A DNA stretch of 64,000 bases from Actinomyces glycerinitolerans (lineage in GTDB: Bacteria; Actinomycetota; Actinomycetes; Actinomycetales; Actinomycetaceae), in NCBI RefSeq assembly GCF_900098745.1, contig NZ_FQTT01000013.1, positions 211,846 to 275,845 of the forward strand, given 5' to 3'. Each line of letters starts with the position of its first letter. The first letter of the stretch is position 1. A model generated the notes under the pieces. It saw only the letters and a program-made list of their open reading frames with translations. It was not told the DNA's origin and did not search any database. This document shows, piece by piece, positions 53,932 through 63,595 of this stretch. Position numbers and translations under genes: made by a program.

Positions 53932-54851
53932 GAGGTCCGGCGTCCGCAGCGGTCGACGGCGGACAGGAAGCGGTTGCCCTCGATCACCCGGGTGAAGGAG
54001 ACCCGCTCGCTGGCCAGGACCAGCCCCGTCCCGGCCAGAGCGGCCGCCACCCGCACGCCGACACGGGGGTGGGCGGCCAGGGCCGTTCCCACCAGGGCAC
54101 CCACGGCGTTGGCGCCGGTGTCCCCCAGCATGGTCGTCTCCCCCAGGTCCTCCGGCAGGGCCGCCCCGGCTACCCCGAGGGTGCCGGCGGCCAGGGCGCG
54201 ACCGGCGGCGGCGCTCGGACGCCGGTCGGCCAGCAGCGGCACCGCGGTCAGCACGGCCGCCTTCAGGGCGCGGCCGGGGCGCAGGTCCAGCAGATTGTGC
54301 AGGTTGGCCCAGGACGCGATGACGACGGCGTTGGCGGCGGCGTCCGCCACCGCTGTCAGCGCACCGGCTTGGGTTCTCCCGCGAGTGATCAGGCCGCCGG
54401 CCACCAACGCCCCGGCGCCGATCCCCGCAACCTTGAGGGCGCCGGTGGTGACGTGTCCGCGGCGCAGTGCCGCCAGGTGTCCCCGCAGGCCCTTGGCGGG
54501 GGCGTCGCCGTCGTGCGCGCCGGCGTCGAGGTCATCGACCAGCCCCGCAGCGCCAGCGGCCGTGGTCGCGGTCACGGCCGCGATCGCGACGTTGGCGCCG
54601 GCGGGCACGTTAGCGTCGTACAGGAGGCGTCCCGCGCAAGCACCGGCCGCGGCGGCACCGGCCGCAGCGCCCACGCCGCCGCGCAGGCTGACAGCGCGAC
54701 CGTGGAAGTTCGTACGTTCGAGGCGACGCCGCAACCGGGAACCTGCACGTCCCAGGGCGGCGGATACGGCCGCGGTGGTGATCGCGGAGGCGGCCGCGAC
54801 GATTGCGGGGCCGCAGCAGGAGCCGTCCGACGTCGGCGTGGGTCGCGTCAT
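53928..54851 (-). CDS. MraY/WecA-like polyprenyl-phosphate sugar-phosphate transferase
   Basis: 307 residues with several Ala/Gly-rich hydrophobic segments. Family marks: AGLVDDLDAGAHD (the DDxxD-like loop), SWANLHNLLDLRPGRALK and MLGDTGANAVGAL. The first Asp pair and NLxDxxPGR are kept; length is slightly short and helices are divergent, so activity is likely but not certain. Twenty bases after steB, coupled to murJ. Confidence 0.72.
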   Translation of the reverse strand: MTRPTPTSDGSCCGPAIVAAASAITTAAVSAALGRAGSRLRRRLERTNFHGRAVSLRGGVGAAAGAAAAGACAGRLLYDANVPAGANVAIAAVTATTAAGAAGLVDDLDAGAHDGDAPAKGLRGHLAALRRGHVTTGALKVAGIGAGALVAGGLITRGRTQAGALTAVADAAANAVVIASWANLHNLLDLRPGRALKAAVLTAVPLLADRRPSAAAGRALAAGTLGVAGAALPEDLGETTMLGDTGANAVGALVGTALAAHPRVGVRVAAALAGTGLVLASERVSFTRVIEGNRFLSAVDRCGRRTS

Positions 54852-54871
54852 GGCTGCAAGCGTAATCGGCG

Positions 54872-55795
54872 TCAGCGGGAGATGGGCGGGATGACGGCAT
54901 CCGCGCCGTCGTCGAAGCCGTAGCTGCCCACCGTGCCCGTGGCGGTGGCGGCCAGCGCCAGTGGGGTGGACACGGCCGCGGTGGCCTGCCCGATGGAGTC
55001 CACCGTGGTTACCGGCGCCTCGGCATTGCGCAGCGCCGTCACGATGTCAGCCGCGGCGTCGCCGGCGCCGACCACCACGGTGGTGGCGGTCGACGCGGCA
55101 CCGGTCAGTGCGGAGGTCCAGGCGGCGACGTCCTGCTCCGGTGTGGCCTGTGCGGTCGGCTCGCTGCCATCCGCGGCGGCAACGGTCCGCGGGCCGATCA
55201 CTACGATCATGTCGGCCGGAGCGGAGGGCTGCGCATCGACGGTGACCAGTGGGGTGTCGGAGGCGGTGAGTAGTTCCATCAGGGCCGTGGCGTCCTCCCC
55301 CTCTTGGGTCAGCGCGGTGGCCAGCCCCTGCCCGAGGACGGCGTTGCCGTCCGCGGCCACGTCGTCCAGGTAGGGACCGAACTGGCCGGAGTAGGTGGAG
55401 CGGAAGGACTCGCGGGCGGTCTCGGCCCAGGCGCTGGTCAGGGTGACCCGGCCGGTGATGGTGGCGCCGGCGGTTTCGATTTCGGTGACGACCTGGTCGA
55501 TGTCGTCGCCCTCGGCCTCGGGCATGAGGACGACGGCGACGCTGCGCCCGTCCAGCGCCCCGGGCAGCAGGGAGTCGGCCGCGGAGGTGATGTAGTCGTC
55601 GCGGTCATTGACCGCCGCCTCGGTCTGCTCCAGCCGGGATTGAAGGTCGTTGCGGTCCGCCCGCAAGGAACTGACCTGGTCGTTCAGTGCCGTGCCGAGG
55701 GAGTTTTGCAGCGGCCCGGCACCCAGGACGACGCCTACGGCGAGAGCCAGAAAGACGGAGATGAGCGAGACCAGGTGGTAGCGGAAGTCGATCAT
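54872..55795 (-). CDS. steB: SteB/MctB-family membrane protein (DUF3186)
   Basis: 307 residues from ATG 55795. MIDFRYHLVSLISVFLALAVG is the diagnostic N terminus with one membrane helix (7-27); a coiled coil follows (~35-70: LNDQVSSLRADRNDLQSRLEQ start), then an exported Ala/Thr-rich domain. In corynebacteria the homologue pairs with SteA at the septum; the M. tuberculosis homologue is also described as a copper-transport protein. Adjacent to steA as expected. Confidence 0.88.
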   Translation of the reverse strand: MIDFRYHLVSLISVFLALAVGVVLGAGPLQNSLGTALNDQVSSLRADRNDLQSRLEQTEAAVNDRDDYITSAADSLLPGALDGRSVAVVLMPEAEGDDIDQVVTEIETAGATITGRVTLTSAWAETARESFRSTYSGQFGPYLDDVAADGNAVLGQGLATALTQEGEDATALMELLTASDTPLVTVDAQPSAPADMIVVIGPRTVAAADGSEPTAQATPEQDVAAWTSALTGAASTATTVVVGAGDAAADIVTALRNAEAPVTTVDSIGQATAAVSTPLALAATATGTVGSYGFDDGADAVIPPISR

Positions 55796-55812
55796 GAAGG
55801 ATCCTGTACTGC

Positions 55813-57114
55813 TCAGACGGAGGGTGTGTTCGGAGTGAGTCCAACCAGGGACCGGAAGAAGTTGACCAGATCGTCCCATACGGCGCCGGACAGTCCCAGG
55901 AAGGTCTGGCCCGCGGGGGTGGAGGCGAGGGCGACGAACAGGGCGACCAGGCCCGCCAGCGCCAGCAGTCCCAGCTGCCAGCCGGAGATGCGCGTGCGGT
56001 ACAGGCGGGATACGCCCTTGGCGTCGATCAGCCGTCCGCCGACCTTCAGGCGAGTCAGGAAGGTTGAGGACATGCCGGCGCGCCCCTTGTCGAGGAACTC
56101 CAGCAGGGTGGCGTGGGTGCCCAGGGCGACGATGAGTTCGGCACCCGCTTCATCGGCGATCAGCATGGCGATGTCCTCGCTGGTGCCGGTGGCGGCGAAA
56201 ACAGTGTGTTCCACGCCGAGGTCCTCGACCCGTTTGAGGCCGGGGGCGCGCCCATCGCGGTAGGCGTGGACGATGATCTCGGCGCCGGAGGTCAGCGCCT
56301 TGTCGGACACCGAGTCCATGTCCCCGACGATCATATCCGGCTTGAGTCCGGCCTCCAGGACCGCGTCCGCGCCGCCGTCGACGCCGATGATGACGGGCTT
56401 GTAGTCGCGGATGTAGGGCTTGAGGGCCTGGAGGTCCTCCTTGTAGGAGTAGCCGCGCACCACGACCAGCACGTGTCTGCCGGACATGGAAGTGCGAATG
56501 TCCGGCATGCCGACGCCGTTTAGGAGCAGGTCGCGTTCACCGCGCATGTACTCCATGGTGTTGGCGGCGAAGGCCTCCAATTGAACCGACAGTCCCTCTT
56601 TGGCGGACTCCATGAGTGCGTCAATGCTCTCGCGGGTCTGGATAGTGCCCTCGGCGAGGATGGTGGAGTCGGCACGCGCATCGGGCTCGGTTTCGCCGGC
56701 GTCCGCCTGATCGAGCCGGTGGTGGCGGTGAGTGCCCCGGCCCTGCACGTGCACGGCCCCGGCGTGCTCGGACTCGGGGTCGAGGTCGATGGTCACGCGC
56801 TGCCCGTCGTGCAGCCGCATAACGTCGGGGCCGAGGTCGTCGACGAGTGGAATCCCGGCGTCGATCAGGATGCCGGGCCCCAGGTTCGGGTAGCGGCCGG
56901 AGACGGAGGGGGCCGCATTCAGCACCGCCATCGGCTTGCACTCAACCAGTGCCTCCGCCGCCACCCGGTCCAGATCCACATGGTCTATAACGGCGATGTC
57001 CCCGGTTTGGAGGCGTTTGGTGAGTTTCTTGGTGCGCGCGTCCACCCGCACCATGCCGCTGGGACGGTCAGATGCCGGCGGGGCCTGCTTGCGGAACGGA
57101 AACGGAAACCTCAC
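55813..57114 (-). CDS. steA: Cytokinetic ring protein SteA
   Basis: 433 residues, GTG 57114 overlapping the recN stop (GTGA). Thiamin-pyrophosphokinase-like fold (KPVIIGVDGGADAVLEAGLKP, MIVGDMDSVSDKAL) with one C-terminal membrane helix (~380-400). An acidic/His-rich insert (GRGTHRHHRLDQAD) lies near residue 128. Binds SteB and acts in late cell division in related actinobacteria. Confidence 0.9.
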   Translation of the reverse strand: MRFPFPFRKQAPPASDRPSGMVRVDARTKKLTKRLQTGDIAVIDHVDLDRVAAEALVECKPMAVLNAAPSVSGRYPNLGPGILIDAGIPLVDDLGPDVMRLHDGQRVTIDLDPESEHAGAVHVQGRGTHRHHRLDQADAGETEPDARADSTILAEGTIQTRESIDALMESAKEGLSVQLEAFAANTMEYMRGERDLLLNGVGMPDIRTSMSGRHVLVVVRGYSYKEDLQALKPYIRDYKPVIIGVDGGADAVLEAGLKPDMIVGDMDSVSDKALTSGAEIIVHAYRDGRAPGLKRVEDLGVEHTVFAATGTSEDIAMLIADEAGAELIVALGTHATLLEFLDKGRAGMSSTFLTRLKVGGRLIDAKGVSRLYRTRISGWQLGLLALAGLVALFVALASTPAGQTFLGLSGAVWDDLVNFFRSLVGLTPNTPSV

Positions 57115-58931
57115 GACTGGGATTGTGCCACGTGGGCCTCGGCGATCAACTCAGCGGCATGCCGGAGGGCCGCCTCGGAGTCCTCGTGGCCCGAGAGCAT
57201 GCGAGCGAGCTCGCGTACCCGAGCCGAGCCGGTTACGGCTTCGACGCGGGTGCGCACGGTCGGTTGGTCTTCCCCGGTGTGCTGCGAAACAGCCGTGTTG
57301 CCCGCATTGGCGGGCGCGGTCTCCTTGCGCACGACCAGCTGGGTGTCCGCCCAGGCGGCAACCTGGGCGAGGTGCGTGACCACTACCACCTGGTAGCGGC
57401 GGGCGAGTCGCGCCAGGCGCCGTCCGATCTCGCGAGCGGCGCGGCCGCCGACACCGGCATCGATCTCGTCGAAGACGAAGGTGCGCTGGTGGTGTATTGG
57501 CGCCCCGTCCGCAGCATCGAGTGGCGCACCGCCGGGGGCGGCATCGGCCAGGACGACCTCCAAGGCCAGCATGATACGTGACAGTTCACCCCCGGAGGCC
57601 CCCTTGCCCAGGGGCAGCGCAGGCGCTCCGGGATGAGAAATCAGCAGCAGGGCGACGTTCTCGGCGCCGGTGGGGCCGGGGGCGTCGCGCGGCTGCAGGT
57701 CGACGACGAAGCGAGCGCCTTTCATCTCCAAGCCGGCCAGCTCGGCGTTGACCGCCTCCTGCATCCGCTCGGCCAGGTCCCGGCGGGCGGTCGTCAGCTC
57801 GTCGGCGAGGCTCACCAGGGCTGCTTCCGCCGCAGCAAGCTGCGCGGTCAGAGTATCGGCGGTGCCGTGGGGACCTTCGAACTCATCCAGGCGAGCGGCG
57901 GCGGACTGGCCCCAGGCAAGCAGGGCGTCGACGTCGTCGAGTTCGACGGTAGGGCCCCCGATCTCCCGGCAGGCCCGGGCGAGTTCGGCGCGGCGGTCCT
58001 GCACCCAGGCGAGGCGGGCGGGGTCGGCGTCCAGTCTGGCCAAGTATTCGGCCAGCTCGCCGGACAGGTCCGCCGCGTCGATACCGAGCTGGTGCAGGCG
58101 CTCGGCCAGGGCGGTCAGGGCGGGGTCCACGCCGGCTACATGCGCCAGAGCACGGTCGGCGGAGGCAATCAGGGCCGCCACGTCCGGGACGTCGGCCGCG
58201 GCCCCGTCCTCCTCGCCGGCAAGCGCGATGCGAGCGGCGGTGGCGGCGCGGCGCAGGTCCTCGGCATGGTCCAGCCGTTCGGCCTCGGCGGTCAGGGCAA
58301 CGTCCTCCCCCGGTTGGGCGGCGAGCTCCTCCAGTTGCTCGAGCCAACGCCGCAGGTCGGTGGCCTCGACCCGGCGCGCTTCGGCCCCGGCCCGCCACTG
58401 CTCCAAGGCGGTGGCGGCGTCGGTTCTGGCCCGATAGGCCTCGGCGTAGCGACGGCACAGGGCGGCGTGGTCCGGTCCGCCCAGGCCGTCGAGGGCGGCC
58501 CGCTGGGCGGAGGCGGAGCGCAGACGCAACTGATCGGCCTGCCCGTGTACGGATACGAGTCGGGCGCCGACGTCGGCCAGGACCGCTGAGGGTACGGCGC
58601 GGCCTCCCAGGTGGGCGCGGGAGCGGCCCGAGGCCGGTACGGTGCGCGAGGCCAGCAGCAGGTCGTCGTCGAGCTCGGCTCCGGCTTCGACCGCGCGGGA
58701 TGCGGCACGGGAAGCGGGGGACAATACGAAGGCGCCCTCTACCAGGGCTCGATCGGCGCCGGTACGCACACTGGTCGCCTCGGCACGCTGTCCCAGTAGC
58801 AGCCCGAGGGAGGTGAGCACCATGGTCTTGCCGGCGCCCGTCTCCCCGGTCAGGGCGGTCAGCCCGGGACTGAGCAGCAGATCGGCCTGCTCAATCACCC
58901 CGAGGTTCTCGATGTGTAGAGACTCGATCAC
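57111..58931 (-). CDS. recN: DNA repair ATPase RecN
   Basis: 606 residues from GTG 58931. Walker A GETGAGKT with K35, central coiled-coil region (~150-380), signature LGKGASGGELSRIMLALE, Walker B TFVFDEIDAGVGG and the His switch VVTHLAQVAAWAD. An SMC-like protein for double-strand-break repair. Overlaps nadK and steA by GTGA. Confidence 0.95.
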   Translation of the reverse strand: MIESLHIENLGVIEQADLLLSPGLTALTGETGAGKTMVLTSLGLLLGQRAEATSVRTGADRALVEGAFVLSPASRAASRAVEAGAELDDDLLLASRTVPASGRSRAHLGGRAVPSAVLADVGARLVSVHGQADQLRLRSASAQRAALDGLGGPDHAALCRRYAEAYRARTDAATALEQWRAGAEARRVEATDLRRWLEQLEELAAQPGEDVALTAEAERLDHAEDLRRAATAARIALAGEEDGAAADVPDVAALIASADRALAHVAGVDPALTALAERLHQLGIDAADLSGELAEYLARLDADPARLAWVQDRRAELARACREIGGPTVELDDVDALLAWGQSAAARLDEFEGPHGTADTLTAQLAAAEAALVSLADELTTARRDLAERMQEAVNAELAGLEMKGARFVVDLQPRDAPGPTGAENVALLLISHPGAPALPLGKGASGGELSRIMLALEVVLADAAPGGAPLDAADGAPIHHQRTFVFDEIDAGVGGRAAREIGRRLARLARRYQVVVVTHLAQVAAWADTQLVVRKETAPANAGNTAVSQHTGEDQPTVRTRVEAVTGSARVRELARMLSGHEDSEAALRHAAELIAEAHVAQSQS

Positions 58932-59986
58932 CGCGCGTCGCCGTCCCGGCCGGGCAGCGCGGCGGACGCGTCGGCGCTGCGCCAGCCCTCCACGGGCAGG
59001 TCGAACTTGCGCACCAGGCGCGTGGCGAAGGGGGCTGTGTTCAGCCGGGCGAGTCGCACCGGGCGCTGCGCGCGGGTGACGCAGATGCGCGAACCGGTGG
59101 GGGCGTCCAGGCAACGGCGCCCGTCGCACCACACCTCGGCCCCGCCGAAGCCGGCGTGGTAGATGACGACCTCCAGGCGGGAGTCGGGCCCCACCACCAG
59201 GGGGCGGGTGAATAGGGCGTGTGCGGACAGGGGTACCAGTAGCAGCGCCTCCACCTCGGGCCAGATGACGGGGCCGCCACCGGAGTAGGCGTAGGCGGTG
59301 GAGCCGGTGGGTGTGGCCATGACCAGCCCGTCGCAGCCGAAGGAGGACACGGCCTGCCCGTCCACGCCGACCGCGACCTCGACCATGCGGGCCCGATCCC
59401 GCTTCTCCAGGGCCGCCTCGTTCAGCGCCCAGTCGCGGGTGACCGAGCCATCGGGGGCCTGTACCTCCACGTCAATGGTCATGCGGGTGTCGACCACGTA
59501 CCGGCCGGCCACCAGGTCGGCGACGACCTGCTCCACGGCGTCCGGATCGGCCTCGGCGAGGAAGCCGACGTGGCCGGTATTGATGCCCAGTAGGGGCACG
59601 TCGCGGTCGCGGGCGACCTCGCTGGCACGCAGGATGGTGCCGTCACCGCCCATCACCAGGACCAGGTCCACGTCGCCCTCGAATCCGGGCTCGACGGGCT
59701 CGACGCCATGGGAGCGCAGTGCCGCCTCCGCCCGGGCGACGGCCGTGGCGGTGGGGGCCGCCTTGCGGTGCGGCGGGACCGGTTTGTCGTTCAGGTCGCG
59801 CTGGAGGACCATGACGCGCCGCAGCCGCGGCTGAGACTGCGGCGTCGGGCTGATTGCCGCCACGGCCGGCGGTGCCGCGGCTCCCACCGGTGAAGTCGCG
59901 GCCTCGGTGTAGGCGGCCTGACTTGGTTCGGTTGGAGTTTCGGTCGTGGCTTGAGGAGCGGTCTCGGGGATGATTCCGGTGGTCAT
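58928..59986 (-). CDS. nadK: NAD kinase
   Basis: 352 residues from ATG 59986, overlapping the tlyA stop (ATGA). GGDGT at 113-117, GINTGHVGFLAE and GSTAYAYSGGGP are the family motifs. The first ~50 residues (Ala/Thr/Pro-rich) are extra compared with usual NadK and probably disordered; the catalytic domain begins LRRVMVLQRD. Makes NADP from NAD and ATP. Confidence 0.94.
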   Translation of the reverse strand: MTTGIIPETAPQATTETPTEPSQAAYTEAATSPVGAAAPPAVAAISPTPQSQPRLRRVMVLQRDLNDKPVPPHRKAAPTATAVARAEAALRSHGVEPVEPGFEGDVDLVLVMGGDGTILRASEVARDRDVPLLGINTGHVGFLAEADPDAVEQVVADLVAGRYVVDTRMTIDVEVQAPDGSVTRDWALNEAALEKRDRARMVEVAVGVDGQAVSSFGCDGLVMATPTGSTAYAYSGGGPVIWPEVEALLLVPLSAHALFTRPLVVGPDSRLEVVIYHAGFGGAEVWCDGRRCLDAPTGSRICVTRAQRPVRLARLNTAPFATRLVRKFDLPVEGWRSADASAALPGRDGDAR

Positions 59987-60858
59987 ATTCCGCCTCCTTC
60001 CGTGCGGCGTCGACGCTGCGTGTGTCCGGCTGGCCCTGCCTCCACGGCGCGGCGCGCCTCGTCTCGCAGCGCCGGACCGTGCAGGTCCGTCGGTGAGCCG
60101 GCCTGTCCGGCATGCATGTTCACAAAATACTCGACATTTCCGGCGGGCCCGGGCAGCGGCGAAGCGGTGACCGCATCAATGCCCAGGCCGAGAGTGTGGG
60201 CGCATTCGCATACGCTCAGCACGGATTCGACATGCAGGGCGGGGTCGCGAACCACTCCCCCGTGGCCGAGGCGCTGTTTGCCGACCTCGAACTGGGGTTT
60301 GACCATGAGCAGGAGATCCGCGTCCGGAGCGGCCGCGGCAACCAGCGCCGGCAGCACGGTGGTCAGAGAGATGAAGGAGAGGTCGCCGACGACGAGTTCG
60401 GGAGCCGGGGCGACCACCTCGGGCCGCAGCGTGCGTACATTTGTGCGCTCAAGCACACTCACACGCGGGTCGTTCCGCAATGACCAGGCGAGTTGTCCGT
60501 AGCCGACGTCGACGGCGACGACATGTGCGGCGCCGCGTCGCAGCAGCACCTCGGTGAAGCCGCCGGTGGAGGCGCCGGCATCCAGACAGCGCCGTCCCCT
60601 GATGCGCGGTGCCAGACCCCGCTCGGTGAGCGCGTCGAGTGCCCCCGCCAACTTGTGGGCGCCCCGGGAGACGTAATCGTCTGTGTCCGGGGCGATGATC
60701 TCGATCGCCTGTGCGGGGTTGACCTGTCGCGCAGGTTTGGTCACCACCACGCCATCCAGAGTGACGTGACCGTCGTCGATGAGCCGGGCGGCGTGGGTGC
60801 GTGAGCGGGCGAGCCCTCGCCGAACCAGCTCGGAATCGATGCGGATCAGTCGTGCCAT
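59983..60858 (-). CDS. tlyA: TlyA-family rRNA (cytidine-2'-O)-methyltransferase
   Basis: 291 residues. S4 RNA-binding domain (4-~60: IRIDSELVRRGLARSRTHAA), then an FtsJ-like Rossmann domain with LDAGASTGGFTEVLL as SAM site and LLLMVKPQFEVGK. In mycobacteria TlyA methylates 16S and 23S rRNA and sets capreomycin sensitivity. The last ~40 residues are basic and unusual (RRAVEAGPAGHTQRRRR). Confidence 0.92.
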   Translation of the reverse strand: MARLIRIDSELVRRGLARSRTHAARLIDDGHVTLDGVVVTKPARQVNPAQAIEIIAPDTDDYVSRGAHKLAGALDALTERGLAPRIRGRRCLDAGASTGGFTEVLLRRGAAHVVAVDVGYGQLAWSLRNDPRVSVLERTNVRTLRPEVVAPAPELVVGDLSFISLTTVLPALVAAAAPDADLLLMVKPQFEVGKQRLGHGGVVRDPALHVESVLSVCECAHTLGLGIDAVTASPLPGPAGNVEYFVNMHAGQAGSPTDLHGPALRDEARRAVEAGPAGHTQRRRRTEGGGI

Positions 60859-60881
60859 GTGGTTGGGTGTCGGTTCTGGGG

Positions 60882-61064
60882 TTAGTTCTCGGTCTGGTGC
60901 AGTTGGGAGGCGAGTGCCTCATTGATGGCGGCGAGCTCGGCGGCACGTTCCGCCAGCGGTAGGGCGGCAGCCGCCTCAAGTCGAGCCGACAAGTCCAGTT
61001 CCGGCGCGGGTCCCCGACCGTGTATGGGGCCGGGGCGCGGGGCCGGTTTGGGAGTGGTAGTCAT
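60882..61064 (-). CDS. Conserved small protein between HAD and tlyA
   Basis: 60 residues: Pro-rich start, then one helix (LSARLEAAAALPLAERAAEL). It stands where M. tuberculosis has Rv1693, another short helical protein, which supports it as a real gene. AGGA upstream of ATG. Function unknown. Confidence 0.7.
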   Translation of the reverse strand: MTTTPKPAPRPGPIHGRGPAPELDLSARLEAAAALPLAERAAELAAINEALASQLHQTEN

Positions 61065-61101
61065 CGGACTGTTCCTAAGAGGTGGTTTGTGGCTCAGTGC
61101 T

Positions 61102-62187
61102 TTAGGCGGTGACGCTGAGCTCGGGCACGTTCACATCATCCGTGCGGCCGGCGTTGGCGTCGGCGTGTTCCCAGAGCGCGCAGGCGAGCGCACGGTATGC
61201 GTTGAGGGTTACGGTGGCGGACGCCGCGTCAAGGAATCCTGCGGCCTGGCCTTCTATGCCCGTCTCGTTCACATGCCATCGCTCGTCACCGACCTGCCAC
61301 CAGGTCTCGCCGTCGACACTGACCTGGAGGGGATCAGGGTGGGGCTGCAGCAGGCCGCGCAGGTCGGTATGCAAGAAGGTCGGCCGCTCCTCGGGGGAAG
61401 CCAGCAGCACGTCGCGGGCCGTGCTGACGCCCGTGAGCACATGCAAACCGGGGATGTCCGCCGCCCGGGCGCCGACATGATCGGTGTTGAGCCGGTCCCC
61501 GACGGCGAGCGGCCGGGTGCCTCCCGCACGGCGCAGTGCGCGTTGGTAGATGCCGGGGAAGGGCTTGCCGCCGGCGAGCGGTTGGTGCCCGGATGCGTTG
61601 GCCACCGCCGCAACCAGGCTGCCATTGCCGAGGGCGAAGCCGCGCTCGGTCGGCAGGGTGGCGTCCAGATTGGTGGCGACGTGTATGGCGCCGTTGGTTA
61701 TGGCGTACAGGCCTTCGGACATCATGGCCCAATCGACCGCGGGGTCCCACCCCTGTACGACGGCAGCGGGCTGGTCGTCCGCGGAGGCGACGACCGTAAA
61801 GCCCTCGTCGGTCAGCGCCTGACGCAATCCCTCGCCGCCGATGACGAAGACCGCGGCGCCGTCGGGCAGATGCTCGTGGAGCAGCGCCGCCGCATCCATG
61901 GCGGCGGAGAAGACCTCGCCGGTGAAGGCAGTAATGTCATTGCGCGCGAGCTTGTCAACCACGGCCTGTGGGGCACGGGAGGCGTTGTTGGTAACGAACA
62001 CCAGTTGCATCCCGTAGTTGCGCGCGCCGTTGGCACCCTCGGCCGCGTGAGGTACGCGGGCGTCTCCGGCGAAGCAGACACCATCCAGGTCGAGCAGGGC
62101 GACGTCGTAGACGGTAGCCAGCGGCTGGCTGCTACCGAGCAGGAACTGGGAGGCGTCCCCGTGGAGAGTGCTCTTCGCGTCGGCCAT
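61102..62187 (-). CDS. HAD-IIA (NagD-type) phosphatase
   Basis: 361 residues from ATG 62187. VALLDLDGVCFAGD (nucleophile D33, D35), VFVTNNASRAP (motif II) and LAVGDRLNTDHVGARA (motif IV). Cap type IIA. Homologue of Rv1692, reported as glycerol-3-phosphate phosphatase; that substrate is transferred by synteny. One base after the TPR gene. Confidence 0.88.
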   Translation of the reverse strand: MADAKSTLHGDASQFLLGSSQPLATVYDVALLDLDGVCFAGDARVPHAAEGANGARNYGMQLVFVTNNASRAPQAVVDKLARNDITAFTGEVFSAAMDAAALLHEHLPDGAAVFVIGGEGLRQALTDEGFTVVASADDQPAAVVQGWDPAVDWAMMSEGLYAITNGAIHVATNLDATLPTERGFALGNGSLVAAVANASGHQPLAGGKPFPGIYQRALRRAGGTRPLAVGDRLNTDHVGARAADIPGLHVLTGVSTARDVLLASPEERPTFLHTDLRGLLQPHPDPLQVSVDGETWWQVGDERWHVNETGIEGQAAGFLDAASATVTLNAYRALACALWEHADANAGRTDDVNVPELSVTA

Positions 62188-62188
62188 T

Positions 62189-63364
62189 TCAGTCCTCCGC
62201 CGGTCCTGCGACTGTAGTCGCGCCGTCGGCCTCGGGTTCGGCTGCCTCGGGATCCGTCGGTGCCGTGCTGTCGTCAGCGCCGGCAGAGGCGCCGACGGCG
62301 TCTGAAGCCTCGCGAGACTCGGCGACCTCGGCGGTTTCCGACGGCTCCGGGGCGGCGGACGGCTCCTCGCTTGCCTGCGGAGCGTCGGCCGTGGTCGCGG
62401 CATGCTGCTCCTCTTCGTAGTCGTCCTCGATGTCGTAGACCTCGACCTCTTCGGCTGGCTCGCGCTCTTCTCCAATGCCGATGCGCTTGCGGATCTTGGC
62501 CGCTTCGTCGCCGCGGCCGAGTTCCTCGAGCCGATCGGCGCGCACGGAGTGGAGGCGGCGCAGGGTTTCGCGGTCACCGCGGAACATCATGATCGCCTCT
62601 TCGATGACAACCAGCCCGAGCTCGCTCTGCCCCATGTCATGGCGTACCCCGGAGACCACCATGGCGAGTTCAGCCTCCTCGAGATCGTCGAGTTGCCTGG
62701 GGTCGGCCTCTTGCGCGACCTTTAGAGCCTGGTTGTAGCGACCCAGCGCGCGTTCACAGTCGGCCTCGATGGCACGGTGCAGGTCCAGACCGGAAAGCCG
62801 CCTGGCGGCACGGATCTCACGCAGCGCCTCGTTGTAGTGGCCGGAGAGGTAGGCGGCGATACCCGCTGACTCCCTCACCACCGCCACGCGTCCGGCATGC
62901 GATGCCGCGTAGCGTGCGTGCTGGTATGCGAGTTCGGGATCGGAGTCCAGCAGGCGCTGCACCATCACCAGATGGCGAGCCACGTTCTCCGCGTTTGCGC
63001 GTCCCAATGAGCGCAGCTCGCGCCGGGCCGAAGCCTCAAGATTCTGTGGGAGCACCTCGGACGGCACCGGAGGCTCGGGTACACGCGAACGCTGCGGCGG
63101 ACGGGAGCCGCCTTCATGCCGACGTGCGCCGCCGCCATATCCGCGCCCGCGACCATCGTCGTGCCTGTGGCCACGCCCGTTGCCGCGATAGCGGCTATCA
63201 CCATCTTGCGTACCGGATCCCCGGCGCTCGGCCCCGTGCCGACGCCCCTGATCGGAGCGTGCGCGCGGTTGATCATCATCCCGACGGCGGAAACCGTGCC
63301 GGTCTCCACCCCTGCCGCGGCGGTTCCCGGAGCCGGAACGGTTTTCACGCCTGTCGTACGCCAT
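62189..63364 (-). CDS. TPR-like protein with basic Arg/Gly N terminus
   Basis: 391 residues. Residues 1-~95 are Arg/Gly/Asp-rich and disordered (RRGRGGDRHGFRRRDDD); ~110-290 are helical repeats (LDSDPELAYQHARYAASHAG, AAYLSGHYNEALREIRAARR, AIEADCERALGRYNQAL); the last ~100 are acidic Glu/Ala-rich. First gene of the cluster, like Rv1691. RBS AAAGGA before ATG. RNA or protein scaffold is a guess from composition. Confidence 0.85.
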   Translation of the reverse strand: MAYDRRENRSGSGNRRGRGGDRHGFRRRDDDQPRARSDQGRRHGAERRGSGTQDGDSRYRGNGRGHRHDDGRGRGYGGGARRHEGGSRPPQRSRVPEPPVPSEVLPQNLEASARRELRSLGRANAENVARHLVMVQRLLDSDPELAYQHARYAASHAGRVAVVRESAGIAAYLSGHYNEALREIRAARRLSGLDLHRAIEADCERALGRYNQALKVAQEADPRQLDDLEEAELAMVVSGVRHDMGQSELGLVVIEEAIMMFRGDRETLRRLHSVRADRLEELGRGDEAAKIRKRIGIGEEREPAEEVEVYDIEDDYEEEQHAATTADAPQASEEPSAAPEPSETAEVAESREASDAVGASAGADDSTAPTDPEAAEPEADGATTVAGPAED

Positions 63365-63538
63365 GGTCCTTCTTTCTCGTTCGTCGGCCGGCGCTCTTAG
63401 CGCTTCGTGCCGTGAGATCCAACCCTACCTGTGGGCGGCTCCAATGGCGATCCCGTGAAAATGTGGTGCGCGCTTCTATGAGCGCCAGCTCATCCGTTGG
63501 TGTCTGGTGTGGGCTGTGCTGGGTGTGTGTGGTGTGTG

Positions 63539-63563
63539 CCCCCCGGGCCGGGGCCCCGGGGGG
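63539..63563 (-). terminator. GC hairpin downstream of 5S rRNA
   Basis: CCCCCCGGG pairs with CCCGGGGGG around a GCC/GGGG centre (63539-63563), 33 bases past the 3' end of the 5S gene. Probable end of the rRNA operon; no U-run. Confidence 0.6.
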
Positions 63564-63595
63564 CGGGTGTGGTTGTGGGTGTGGGTTCGTGAGCG

